From Flavobacterium psychrophilum (GTDB taxonomy: Bacteria; Bacteroidota; Bacteroidia; Flavobacteriales; Flavobacteriaceae), in assembly GCA_003243255.1 (NCBI GenBank), contig QFQM01000002.1, positions 1-64,000 on the forward strand: 64,000 nt of DNA. Direction: 5' to 3'. The position numbers were made by a program, and so were the translations under genes. The notes under the pieces are model-generated. The model was not told where the DNA came from, made no database searches, and worked only from the letters and a program-made list of their open reading frames with translations. How positions within the stretch are numbered: position 1 is the stretch's first letter; every line of letters starts with the position of its first letter. This document shows, in pieces, positions 44,301 through 53,686 of this stretch.

Positions 44301-44399
44301 AACGTTTTGATTTATTGGTTGTTATATCAAATATAACAAATCGCGCAAAAAGAGAATAGAAACAGGAAAAATTTCAGTGTAAAATAGTATATAGTTACC

Positions 44400-44407
44400 G
44401 TTTGGAG
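44400..44407 (+). repeat. Target-site duplication, right copy
   Basis: GTTTGGAG immediately after the right inverted repeat; identical to 40388-40395. Removing one copy plus the IS restores the ATPase reading frame. Confidence 0.9.
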
Positions 44408-45318
44408 AGGGGTATCAATTCAGCGACAGGACACCGTTTATCGAAAATGAAAAGTTTTTCAAGGCAATCAAGGAAGATAACAGCCATATTACTTACAAGT
44501 TAAAACAAGCAATAAATTTTCTGGTATTTAACTTAAATGCACCATCTAACGGAGCTTTTTATGTAGACCAGAAAATACTAGATAAAAAGGGAATAGTCGA
44601 ATTTGAATTTACGTTGCCGGAACTTATTGATTGGATGGGAAGCACGTCAGGAATTGAGATAATGCAAACACTGCCGCCTGCTATATTTGAAATTGACTTT
44701 ATCTTGTCTAATGATTTGCGTTCAAAATCCTCTTTCACGAGTCTAAGTTCAGGGGAGCAACAACTTATCCATACAATACAGTCTGTAATATACCATGTGA
44801 ATAATCTGCAGTCTACCCATCTCGGTAGTAGCAATGAAAGAGCAAAATACAATGCAATAAATATCATTTACGATGAGATTGAGCTTTATTTCCACCCTGA
44901 TTATCAGCGTAGGTTCATCAACGACCTTCTTCGGGCATTTGAGAGAATTTATATGAATTCTGAGCATAACAGGATAAAGTCAATCAATATATTATTTCTT
45001 ACCCATTCTCCATTTATTCTCTCTGACATCCCTTCAGAAAACATTCTCCTACTGGAACTTGACCGTAAAACGAAGAAGTCAGTGCCACTGCCCAAAGTTT
45101 CACAGACATTTGCAGCAAATATCAATGACCTCTTAGCAAATGGATTTTTCCTTGACGGAACCCTAATTGGAAAGTTTGCTGAAAATCTAATTAGGGATAT
45201 CATAGAAAAAATTAAGCGTGGTGAGCAGCTAACTGCAAAAGATAAGAATTTAATAGCTTTGGTAGGTGATTCTTTCCTAAGATCAAGTCTGCAGAACTTT
45301 ATGACCAGCGAGCAATGA
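44408..45318 (+). pseudogene. Septu-like ATPase, C-terminal part
   Basis: In-frame continuation of 39042-40395. It holds the ABC signature LSSGEQQL and Walker B NIIYDEIELYFHP, then an LTHSPFILSDI switch block. An ATG at 44614 could start a truncated 234-residue product that lacks Walker A. It overlaps the HNH gene by 4 bases (ATGA), the usual coupling of such pairs. Confidence 0.82.
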
Positions 45319-46556
45319 TTAAGATTCAGATTAATGATAAGGAGCAGCTAAAGCTGGATTATCTAGATAAAATTAGTCCAGAGCTTATTGAAGCACTAAA
45401 AAAAATGGATCTATCGCTTGCCCATCTGTTAGAACCTTCGAAGATTAACGATACTGATATAAGCAAGGCAAAACATTTAACTATTGCGATTGTCAATATA
45501 TTGCGTACCCCTGCCAAACCAGCATCTTATTTTAAAAAAAGTGTCTACAGGAATGGTGTCAAAAACTACGCAAAAAAGGCAAAAAAACTGATGATTGTCA
45601 ATCTTTCAGGATTATCGGGCCTGATTAAGGAATTATTAGATCTGACAAGTGGTAGCCTTGATTCACTTTTAGTTGGTGATGCGGAAAGTATAAAGAGGAC
45701 TAATGATGAACTACTAAACAAACACTTGCTTGGCACTCCATCAGAAATTGACATATTAAAGCTTGCATTTAAATATAAAGAAAGCAAATTAGGTGGCATA
45801 GTCCGTGAATTTTTTTACGATGCAAAATTGACAGTTTACTGTCCCTATTGCAATCAAAACCTGGCAATACGAAACTCAAATAAGGCTACAGGGGTTACAG
45901 GAGACTCCTTTCAGTTGGATCACTTTTTTGATCAGGATAACTATCCGCTATTGGCTCTCTCTTTATTCAATCTGGTGCCAAGTGATAGCAATTGCAACAC
46001 AGTTAACAAGAAGACTAAACGATTCAGTGATGAATTGCATTTGAACCCTTATATATCTGGTTTTGGACGCGACATGGTTTTTAGAAACATATATGACCCA
46101 CTTACTTTAGAAATATTCAGTATTTCATTAGACATTACCGTTCCACGAAATTCCCCGAGGCATCTCCAATTGATTGGCGACTTTGATAAACCTAATGAAT
46201 CACTTGGACACGGCAATATCAATGTTTTCCAATTGGAAACCAGGTATAACAGAGCCGATGTGCTTAAAAAAGCGGCAATACTTTTTCAGGATCTGAAAAA
46301 TGACGCTGTCAATAAAAGTTCTTTGGATTCCATACTTGCAGGCACCGGATTGGCTAACTCGTACAGCAACTTCGTATCGTACTATGAGCGGAAAGTCCGT
46401 GCAGAATTCCACGAAAAAGATTTTGGTAAAGAAGGATATTCCAAACTTTATCGTGACATCCTTGATCAAGTTTATGGACTGTACCCAACTACATTTAATA
46501 AGGAGGTAAGGGAGATAATTGAAAAAAGTTATGACAAGACTGTCAGGGGGGAGTGA
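45315..46556 (+). CDS. HNH endonuclease, PtuB-like partner
   Basis: 413 residues. The N-terminal 170 are helical. The HNH core has CPYCNQ (near 176-181), FQLDHFFDQDNYPLLALSLFNLVPS (about 198-222), then SDSNCNTVNK, giving Cys-rich zinc sites and the His of an HNH fold. Pairing of an SMC/ABC-like ATPase with an HNH nuclease is the Septu (PtuAB) layout. The protein is longer than classic PtuB, so call it Septu-like. It appears intact, but the ATPase gene upstream is broken. Confidence 0.8.
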   Translation: MIKIQINDKEQLKLDYLDKISPELIEALKKMDLSLAHLLEPSKINDTDISKAKHLTIAIVNILRTPAKPASYFKKSVYRNGVKNYAKKAKKLMIVNLSGLSGLIKELLDLTSGSLDSLLVGDAESIKRTNDELLNKHLLGTPSEIDILKLAFKYKESKLGGIVREFFYDAKLTVYCPYCNQNLAIRNSNKATGVTGDSFQLDHFFDQDNYPLLALSLFNLVPSDSNCNTVNKKTKRFSDELHLNPYISGFGRDMVFRNIYDPLTLEIFSISLDITVPRNSPRHLQLIGDFDKPNESLGHGNINVFQLETRYNRADVLKKAAILFQDLKNDAVNKSSLDSILAGTGLANSYSNFVSYYERKVRAEFHEKDFGKEGYSKLYRDILDQVYGLYPTTFNKEVREIIEKSYDKTVRGE

Positions 46557-46682
46557 CGGTAATGTTCAGTATTACTTTCCTATTTCATCATTGTGTAATA
46601 CCAAAATTAATTTACTGTTTTATATGAAATTTTTTAGGCTTGAGGTAAACATAACTATATAACTTTTAAATCTTCATTGCCG

Positions 46683-49490
46683 TTAACTGTAGAAAATTGG
46701 TAATGTTCCAATAAATACATCGCTAAATCCAAATAATTCCCGCTCTTCATCATATTTTCCTAAAGGAGTTTCCAAATTCACGGTTTTGGCGTAGCACCAT
46801 TTAAGCTTTGAAAACCCATAAGTCTTGCTGAAGATGATACAGTTAATATCCCTGTTTGTAACGGTTCTTTTAAGATTTTTAGGATTCTCCCTGTATATGT
46901 TAAGCCACATTTTATACTTAATGTGAAAGTTTATGATTTCCTGAATATCGTCGACTGATAAGAATTCACTGTGCTTCAATTTCTCGATAGACTTCAACAA
47001 TTCTGAACTTAATGCTTCTGAGTGTGGAAAAGTATCCAATAGGTGGAAAATATTCAATAATAAAAGATGTTTCGTGTCTTTAGTCTTGTCTGGCCATCTG
47101 CAATGCATTAATGTTATGATTGACATTGTTAGCAGCCTGCCTTTTTTTTCATCCCATCTTGCAATTTCCTCTGGCCGGTTCAATTTATCTTTGGTAAGCA
47201 ATAACAAAAATGACCCCAAACCATTTATAATGTAGTCGGATATTCCCTCATAAAAATAATCTTTCGGCCAAATCAATGATGGTAAGAAAGAGTGGTTTGT
47301 TGAGATACTTGCTGTGTGATCTATCTGCTTTGTTACAATCATAGTATTCAATTGTATTTCACTTCTGAGGCCGGGCAGATTCGCTTCGTCCACAGTATAT
47401 GAAATTTCATTCTTCATGTTTCCTGCTTGGGAGGTAGAGCGTAATAAGCCGAACTTGTATTCCAATGGCTGTACTTCCTTACCATCGTGGAATTGTATCG
47501 TTACATGGTGCCGGTTTTCAGAATAGAAGTCAGTCCTCTTCTTTAAAATCAAGTGAAATCCAATCAATAAGGCATTAAGGTGGTAAAAGGTTGCCAGGGA
47601 TGCATCTTGTGAGAATAAATTGTTGTCGATGTGGAAGCATTTCTTCTCCCATAATGCATTAGTAATTTTCTTAAGCGTCATGGCTATCTTATGCGCTATC
47701 CTACGTCCTTCATTTGAACTCATGAGCGGCCTCTTATAGCCTGAGACTGTCTGATTATCGTCTAACCCCTCTGGAGGTGCGTCCATCGCAAGCTGTTCTA
47801 CGCTATCAGTGATGTCTTCAAATTCTTCATTGGCAAAATTGAGGCTGTTTAAAAATTCTTCTGTCCGTGAAATAATATAGTTCTCATACGATTCATCCGT
47901 TTGTACAATACTTGCATTCTTATTGAATTCGTCTTCAGGAATACTTTTCACGTTGGCCTGATGTTCCTCCTCCTGCAAAGATGGCTTTCGTGGAGCCTGA
48001 TAGCTCCTGTCAAAAACATCGTTTCGCACTGTGATGAAGTCGAGAAGCTCTTCAAGTTCGAGATCCCCGAAAAAATTTGTATTGAAAAGTGCATTTAAAT
48101 TTGCTACCCTGCTGTCGGGGTTTGTGTAGAGCAATTCCCTCTGGTTGTGTATTAGCGAAAAATTAGATACCCGTTCATCCAAAATATATATTGCCAATCT
48201 GAATGGCCTTGCAGAACAATTTTCAGGAAGTTCAAAACAATTGGTCAGCTGTAGGCCATCCAATTCTTTTTCAACTATAAGCTGTCCGTCCGGATCTTCA
48301 ATCTCTACCTTGCAGGATGTGCTAAAGGTTTTCTCAATATTAAAGGTCAGACTTTTAAGCTCCAGTTCGCTATGCTGTATAAAAACTGCAAAATTCTGCC
48401 GTTCCCGATCATTATCGTTGTTTATAATTGTTTCTTCCGGCGGAATTTTAAAGGTTCCTTTTTTGGGAATATGTATCCCTAATTCATGGAGATAGTTCCT
48501 GGCCTGCTTCGCATGTAGCAGGATCGATGCTTCTGCGCTATGCGATTCTTTGCCTGAAGTTCCGAAAGCTTCGATTGTTGCATTAGCGCTTCCAAACAGA
48601 AAAAATGTCTCGCTTTCATATTCAAACTGGAATGCTTTGGCGTGGAGCCTGTTGTGCTGGTAGTTGCTTTCCTTTTTAAGGGTAGACCAATCAGAGAATT
48701 CTATAATAGGTTCTGGTTCCATCTTATAAGGCATACTACCATATAGCGGGTCGACAACACAATGAATCTTTTTGGGCTCGAATCGCTTTATTATTTTTTG
48801 CAAGAGTCGGCCATTACTGTTGTAATATGGAGAAACGATCTTTATGCATTTCGGATATAATGGTAGGCGTTCGGACAGTTCATCGAAGATTGATTCTTTT
48901 TCATACGTGTAGAGGACCTTGATTCCTTCATGTTTTAAATCAAGCGTTTGATTAAGCTGTGCGTTATCGCTAATCGTATTGTACCAAGGAGAGTTATCTC
49001 GTACCCATTTCAGTTTTACACGGTTTGTACCCTTTACGTATGATTCAAAACTTTGCAGATAGGCAGCTACACTCTGAAAAATCGGCTCTGTCAGATTTTC
49101 ATCTTCCGTGATGTGGAATGCTGACCAGATTTCCTCATTTGAACTTAATCCTGAACTGGTAATATTGCCGGATCCCAGAGCTAAGAAACCTTTAGAATTT
49201 CCTATAGCTAATATAATCTTTGGATGGAATGCGCAAGACATCCTTATCGGAGTTATGCTGTACGTTGTCTTCGAGTTCAGGAGGCCGCAGTCAATATATT
49301 GCTGCATCTGCCTGTCGAACTGGTACGCATCAACGTAAATATTAACGTTCGTTATACCTGCCTGTCTGAGTTTAGGAAGTACACGTTGTTCAAAATAAAT
49401 AAAATCAAAAGAGTAGCACGTGATAATGCAACTATGGTACTTTTTAGAATTTTGACCAAGTAAATCCAGAATATTATGCCTGCTGATCAT
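46683..49490 (-). CDS. PLD-superfamily nuclease-like protein
   Basis: 935 residues. Two phospholipase-D-like motifs are visible: H89-P-K91 followed by G106-S-G-N109, and H283-A-K285 followed by G300-S-A-N303. This fits the two H-x-K halves of PLD-type nucleases (BfiI/Nuc type). The C-terminal 550 residues form unrecognised domains, including a linker rich in acidic residues (about 510-580). It is the last gene of a five-gene minus-strand operon and overlaps the 531-residue gene by 17 bases. The most likely role is effector nuclease of a defence system. Confidence 0.75.
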   Translation of the reverse strand: MISRHNILDLLGQNSKKYHSCIITCYSFDFIYFEQRVLPKLRQAGITNVNIYVDAYQFDRQMQQYIDCGLLNSKTTYSITPIRMSCAFHPKIILAIGNSKGFLALGSGNITSSGLSSNEEIWSAFHITEDENLTEPIFQSVAAYLQSFESYVKGTNRVKLKWVRDNSPWYNTISDNAQLNQTLDLKHEGIKVLYTYEKESIFDELSERLPLYPKCIKIVSPYYNSNGRLLQKIIKRFEPKKIHCVVDPLYGSMPYKMEPEPIIEFSDWSTLKKESNYQHNRLHAKAFQFEYESETFFLFGSANATIEAFGTSGKESHSAEASILLHAKQARNYLHELGIHIPKKGTFKIPPEETIINNDNDRERQNFAVFIQHSELELKSLTFNIEKTFSTSCKVEIEDPDGQLIVEKELDGLQLTNCFELPENCSARPFRLAIYILDERVSNFSLIHNQRELLYTNPDSRVANLNALFNTNFFGDLELEELLDFITVRNDVFDRSYQAPRKPSLQEEEHQANVKSIPEDEFNKNASIVQTDESYENYIISRTEEFLNSLNFANEEFEDITDSVEQLAMDAPPEGLDDNQTVSGYKRPLMSSNEGRRIAHKIAMTLKKITNALWEKKCFHIDNNLFSQDASLATFYHLNALLIGFHLILKKRTDFYSENRHHVTIQFHDGKEVQPLEYKFGLLRSTSQAGNMKNEISYTVDEANLPGLRSEIQLNTMIVTKQIDHTASISTNHSFLPSLIWPKDYFYEGISDYIINGLGSFLLLLTKDKLNRPEEIARWDEKKGRLLTMSIITLMHCRWPDKTKDTKHLLLLNIFHLLDTFPHSEALSSELLKSIEKLKHSEFLSVDDIQEIINFHIKYKMWLNIYRENPKNLKRTVTNRDINCIIFSKTYGFSKLKWCYAKTVNLETPLGKYDEERELFGFSDVFIGTLPIFYS

Positions 49491-51069
49491 GTTGCAAATT
49501 TTTAAGAAGTCGGCCTCCCAGATCTGAAATCTTTAAAGTTTCTTTCGAAATTATATCCATGTCCTTCAGAAATGAAAGCAGCGTATTTATACGTGGGGAT
49601 GAATAGTTGTAATCAATGCCATCGATAAATCTGATGTATCCGTCTTCCCTGATTAATTTTTCGGTGCTCTGCGATGCATTCATTTTTTGAAGTGCAACCC
49701 ATTGATGCCTGACTATGACATATTTTTTGATGAAATAAATAATAAAATCTTCAATGGGCAAATGAGCAATCTTTTCCAGTAGCGCGACAGAGTTGACAAA
49801 ACTGCTTTTTGAGTTCAGCGACCACCGATTAGCCAGGAGTGAAATTTCTGATTGGTGTGGCTTATTGGACAATATCATTTGCTTTATTAGCAATATATTA
49901 CATGCTAATTTTGCATGAGCATTTTTATGCGTCATTGTCATTATTACCATTTCGTCCTCATTATCCCCAAGCAATTCTATATCTTCAAAAGTCTTTCCCT
50001 TGTACCCAAATGCTTCTCGAAGGAATGTTATCGTTCGTTGAGTAATATCCGTGACAAAGTTATCTTCATCAATCCAGCCTCCATGACTTTGGTGTCTAAG
50101 AAACTCCAGAACAGAAAATAATGAGCCGGTACATGCCATGTGCCAATATTGCTCAAGTTGGTAGAAATACCACAAAGACAATGTTTCGTCGACACTCCCA
50201 TTTATCTGGCCTTTGGCATTGTATGCTCCGATGGTAAACTGCTGGTCAAAAAAAGCACCTTTTGATAAGCTTACACCTTCGAGTATAAGCTGGATAGACT
50301 TTTTACGGAAAAAGGTTGCTTTTGCAAGTTTAGGCTCATCCTCACCTGTCAGCAATTTCCAGATAATTTCATGTTCTGCAGAGCCAGTGGGTACTGTGAG
50401 CATATTAAATTTCGGAATCAAGGATATGATATCATCCTGAGTTAAAATTCCGTTGATCATTGCCGTTATAAAAATTGTAGAGTTCTCTTGCCCAATATTC
50501 TTTTCAAATGCTTCTGCCAACTTTAGTCCTGATATAGAATTGGGATGCTCAAAATCAGTCCTTATGAAGATACCGCTATCCTGTTCGGATTCCCGAATTA
50601 AATTGAGTTGTTTGAGAGAGCTGACATAATTTTGCCCAAAAATGCCTCTGGGATTTTTCCAGTATGTCCCATCTTTCAGTCTTTTATGTTCTCCTGTTCC
50701 CACAGTTAGGTCAAAAGCTTCGGAAGAGTTGTCAAAAATTTCCATGGCTTTTGTAATTCCACCAATTCCCTGCAGTTTTTGCTTTGCCGCTAATAGTGCC
50801 AAAATGAACTCGGCACGCCTGAGGTAATCAAATTGTTCTTTTTTGGCTGGCTTTCCCACATACTTGGCGTAGATATGGAAGAACCAACAATAGAATGAGT
50901 AATAGCGGATACGATCAGTAACATTGTTTAGACCCGGGAGGAGCAGGTCAAAGGTGCGATTTCCTGTGTTGAGCAGTCCAAGCGGATCTTGGCCAACAAT
51001 GTGAACCAGAGGTTCGCCAAGAAATGGAGCATGGATTTTTTTCTTCTCAAATTGCTGTAAGCTCATCAT
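49474..51069 (-). CDS. Unknown 531-residue protein of the PLD operon
   Basis: Begins MMSLQQFEKKKIHAPFLGEPLVHIVGQDPLGLLNTG, a striking Gly/Pro-rich N-terminus, then DRIRYYSFYCWFFHIYAKY. The rest is helical with few recognisable motifs (WVALQKMNASQ, KKYVIVRHQ). No nuclease, ATPase or membrane signature seen. Coupling to the PLD gene (17-base overlap) suggests a partner or sensor in the same complex. Confidence 0.6.
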   Translation of the reverse strand: MMSLQQFEKKKIHAPFLGEPLVHIVGQDPLGLLNTGNRTFDLLLPGLNNVTDRIRYYSFYCWFFHIYAKYVGKPAKKEQFDYLRRAEFILALLAAKQKLQGIGGITKAMEIFDNSSEAFDLTVGTGEHKRLKDGTYWKNPRGIFGQNYVSSLKQLNLIRESEQDSGIFIRTDFEHPNSISGLKLAEAFEKNIGQENSTIFITAMINGILTQDDIISLIPKFNMLTVPTGSAEHEIIWKLLTGEDEPKLAKATFFRKKSIQLILEGVSLSKGAFFDQQFTIGAYNAKGQINGSVDETLSLWYFYQLEQYWHMACTGSLFSVLEFLRHQSHGGWIDEDNFVTDITQRTITFLREAFGYKGKTFEDIELLGDNEDEMVIMTMTHKNAHAKLACNILLIKQMILSNKPHQSEISLLANRWSLNSKSSFVNSVALLEKIAHLPIEDFIIYFIKKYVIVRHQWVALQKMNASQSTEKLIREDGYIRFIDGIDYNYSSPRINTLLSFLKDMDIISKETLKISDLGGRLLKNLQHDQQA

Positions 51070-51100
51070 GAAATTTTTTATAGGAGTATTTTAAAAGAGG

Positions 51101-51763
51101 TTACACTTTGATTTTAAGAAAGTATAAATCGTTGACGCGATCCCAATTGAACTCATAATCATTCTGCAAGGATAGGTCTGCACCATAGGGACTAACTGTC
51201 TTATATTTCAGAATCGTTCCTTTGGCATATCGTTTCTGGTGTCTGAAGTCAAAATCTCCAGTATCACCGGAATATAATTCCTGATTAACATAATGGGCAT
51301 GGTCAGTTGCCAAAATGAAATAGCAGATGTCGATATCATGATTCTTATACATTTCAAGATTTGAAATGTCTTTGAAAACATCATACCTGTTATTTGGCTC
51401 CCGGTGGTTCGCCTTTTTGAAATACTTAAGCTCTATGGCAGCTTTTGTTACTGAATTATCATCCTGATATTTAATGAGTATATCAACTCGGGCACGGTCA
51501 GTTTTGCTTTTTATACTTTGTCCGTTCAGACTGATATAGGTCTCAAATTCCAAGTGGAACTTATCTGTTAATCTGAATTCATACAATTGGCCTATTGTTT
51601 TTAAAATATGTCCAAGTTCTAATTGGAATGCGGCTTCATTTTTGGCGGTTATCCCACCGAAAGCAAGCTTATTAATCAATAATTTGTATGCTGTTTCTAT
51701 AATTTCCTCTGTCAGTCTGATTTGCTCGGCTTTCTGCATGTCTTGTCTATTTTGTCTTTGCAA
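51101..51763 (-). CDS. PD-(D/E)XK-like nuclease of the PLD operon
   Basis: 220 residues. RARVDILIKYQ with D94 and AAIELKYFK with E111 and K113 match the PD-(D/E)XK catalytic pattern. An N-terminal helix bundle precedes it. The start overlaps the preceding gene (51747-52190) by 17 bases. Probably a DNA-cleaving subunit or a decoy fold; catalysis is inferred. Confidence 0.65.
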   Translation of the reverse strand: MQRQNRQDMQKAEQIRLTEEIIETAYKLLINKLAFGGITAKNEAAFQLELGHILKTIGQLYEFRLTDKFHLEFETYISLNGQSIKSKTDRARVDILIKYQDDNSVTKAAIELKYFKKANHREPNNRYDVFKDISNLEMYKNHDIDICYFILATDHAHYVNQELYSGDTGDFDFRHQKRYAKGTILKYKTVSPYGADLSLQNDYEFNWDRVNDLYFLKIKV

Positions 51764-52190
51764 CTTCTATAATATCGACATCCTCAACAGAAAAATATTG
51801 CCATTGGCCAGAATCTACATTTTTAGAGAAATTGTTTTCAGCAACATAGCTGGAATATAATTCATTAATGAAATTATCCAGCTGTTCGAAGCTAAGTAAC
51901 TCATCAAGAGTATTGGTGTTGATAAGTAGTCCGCCAAATCTTTCTAGTTGTCCCACATACGGATATTCTTTCTTATGCACCCCTACGATATATTCGTCAA
52001 GGTCGTTGCAAAAGCTGAGAATATATTCCGAATCAGATTGCTTTAATTCTTCGAGCAGCATGCTAATATTGAAATCTTCCCGACCAGTCATCAGCCGTTC
52101 GGCACCAACGAGAAAGGGAAAACTGAGCCCATACCTACCCATTGTATTACACCAGTAATCAACTAAAAATGGGAAATAAGAATTTGCCAT
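51747..52190 (-). CDS. Unknown 147-residue protein of the PLD operon
   Basis: Acidic, with MANSYFPFLVDYWCNTMGRYGLSFPF at the start and YILSFCNDLDEYIVGVHKKEYPYVGQL in the middle. No family recognised. It is placed between two coupled genes, 3 bases from the 126-residue gene. Confidence 0.6.
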   Translation of the reverse strand: MANSYFPFLVDYWCNTMGRYGLSFPFLVGAERLMTGREDFNISMLLEELKQSDSEYILSFCNDLDEYIVGVHKKEYPYVGQLERFGGLLINTNTLDELLSFEQLDNFINELYSSYVAENNFSKNVDSGQWQYFSVEDVDIIEVAKTK

Positions 52191-52193
52191 GCT

Positions 52194-52574
52194 CTATTGT
52201 AAAAAAACTGATCCCAGTGGCAGTGAAAAAGTCTCACCCCTGTAATTTAGAGTTACTCCATCGGCTCTGAAACCTTCTACTGATGCTTTCAAGGTTGATT
52301 TCAGTGCTTTTTCACATGTCACAAATGAGACATGTACAGCAAAGATTAAAGTTTTCAGGTCAGTAACTCCCTGCTCATTTTCCAAAGCATTTTCACAGCA
52401 TTCTTCCAACATAGCTTTATGCAGCGGATGAATATCTTTTATTGGCAATTCTTTTATTACTTCATTATATAGTTCTATAGAAGTCATTGGCAAGGTGTTT
52501 TTAATGGTAATAGTAAGATGAGAATCAGGAGCTTTCTGATCCAACTTGGTTAGCAATTTACAAAAAAGTTTCAA
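52194..52574 (-). CDS. Unknown 126-residue protein, first gene of the PLD operon
   Basis: Begins MKLFCKLLTKLDQKAPDSHLTITI; an internal ATG (MTSIELYNEVIKE) is another possible start. The C-terminal half has EGFRADGVTLNYRGETFSLPLG, beta-rich. Without a recognised domain. As first gene it may carry regulatory or sensing roles; that is only a positional guess. Confidence 0.55.
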   Translation of the reverse strand: MKLFCKLLTKLDQKAPDSHLTITIKNTLPMTSIELYNEVIKELPIKDIHPLHKAMLEECCENALENEQGVTDLKTLIFAVHVSFVTCEKALKSTLKASVEGFRADGVTLNYRGETFSLPLGSVFLQ

Positions 52575-52613
52575 TAAAAATTTGTGTCGTTATAAAGCAT
52601 TGTTTGGTCAAGT

Positions 52614-53228
52614 CTACTGTTTAACTTTTCTAAAAGTTAAATTAATTCTTGGCAGCATATCTTTTCCCGACTTCGGGATATGATGCTCCCAATACGTATT
52701 GGTGGCTCCTGACATCAGTAATAATGTGCCATGATGCAAGGGAATCTCCAGTTGAGGCACAGATTTATCCGTCTTATGCCTGAACCGGAATGGTCTGGTC
52801 TGCCCGAAGGTTACCGAAGCAATAGAAGGGTTCTTACCTATTTTATGCTCCTTATCCGAATGCCAAGCAACGCTGTCATTCCCGTTGCGGTACAGATTCA
52901 GCAATACGGCATTGAAGGAAAGCCCGGTCTCTTTTTCAACTTTTCCGCGCAATTCCAAAAGCTCTGGTGTCCATGGCAGGGCACTTTCGTCCGCTTCTTC
53001 CTGCTCGCCATACCAGGCGATCATACGGGGAGCCGTAACCACCTTATCATACATAGGCATCTGGTATTCGTGCCATGGCGTACTATGCAATAGCGCATGG
53101 TAATACCGGTCAGCTTCTTCTTTAGGGATGAAAGCATCCAGCTTCATCAACTCAAGGCCGGGCAAGTCATATACTTTTTTTTGTTCTGTACCTGTAGTAA
53201 ACAGTTCATTATCATCAAATAGTGTCAT
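52614..53228 (-). CDS. AlkB-like 2OG-Fe(II) dioxygenase
   Basis: 204 residues. WHSDKEHKIGKNPSIASVTFGQTRPFRFRHK contains the HxD metal pair and, with LLMSGATNTYWEHHIPK, the third His and the Arg-rich 2-oxoglutarate region (INLTFR). It demethylates damaged DNA or RNA bases. It is a separate minus-strand unit, 39 bases upstream of the PLD operon, so it may be transcribed with it. Confidence 0.88.
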   Translation of the reverse strand: MTLFDDNELFTTGTEQKKVYDLPGLELMKLDAFIPKEEADRYYHALLHSTPWHEYQMPMYDKVVTAPRMIAWYGEQEEADESALPWTPELLELRGKVEKETGLSFNAVLLNLYRNGNDSVAWHSDKEHKIGKNPSIASVTFGQTRPFRFRHKTDKSVPQLEIPLHHGTLLLMSGATNTYWEHHIPKSGKDMLPRINLTFRKVKQ

Positions 53229-53245
53229 ACATCGTTTTGTTTACG

Positions 53246-53686
53246 TTATGATTTTTGTTTAGCCTCAACCATCTTATGCCTTGGCAGGTTGATTTCCTGT
53301 TCCTGCGGATAAGGGGCGCGGTGCGTCATAGAGACATCCTCCCGGAGCCTGTCCTGGGTGCGTAAGCTTTCAGCATCCGTTTCCCTATAGCGTGGGTCGG
53401 GTATAAATGGCATCTTTTCCATTTTGGATATCGTGATGGTAGGGAAGTGGTAATCCACTTCAACCGTGCCCAGCAGCAAATAGCAGCCGCCCCCTTTAAA
53501 AGGATATTCTTTCAGGCTTCCCGTGAAATGAGCGGTATCGAAAAATTCCCCATTTGCATCGATCCAGGTCCCAAAATACATGGCACCCATCTTGGTTGGC
53601 ACATGCTTGCGCGATACGAGATAGGCGAGCATCTTCACCTGCTTCTTATGATGCTTCACCAAATCGCGTGCCATCACAGGATTCAA
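53246..53686 (-). pseudogene. Truncated dnaE (DNA polymerase III alpha) C-terminal piece
   Basis: 146 residues matching only the end of DnaE-type polymerases: KMLAYLVSRKHVPTKMGAMYFGTWIDANGEFFDTAHF, then GGGCYLLLGTVEVDYHFP and DPRY. This is the OB-fold tail. About 850 residues that should precede it are absent, and the frame begins with a non-ATG codon exactly at a junction. It is a remnant of an element-borne polymerase gene, next to alkB, as found in DNA-repair cassettes. Confidence 0.75.

Larger units (their letters stand above)
40396..44399. mobile_element. IS1595-family insertion sequence with passenger genes (4004 bp)
   Basis: Perfect 23-bp terminal inverted repeats (GGTAAC ... TTTTACAC at 40396-40418, reverse complement at 44377-44399). 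The 8-bp direct repeats GTTTGGAG flank it (40388-40395 and 44400-44407), the size typical for IS1595. It holds one DDE transposase and at least six passenger frames. It is inserted in the ATPase gene. Confidence 0.92.

Noticed and set aside
53447..53686. N-terminal extension of the DUF3945-like fragment
   Set aside because: It is antisense to the dnaE remnant; similarity to the family begins only at 53687.
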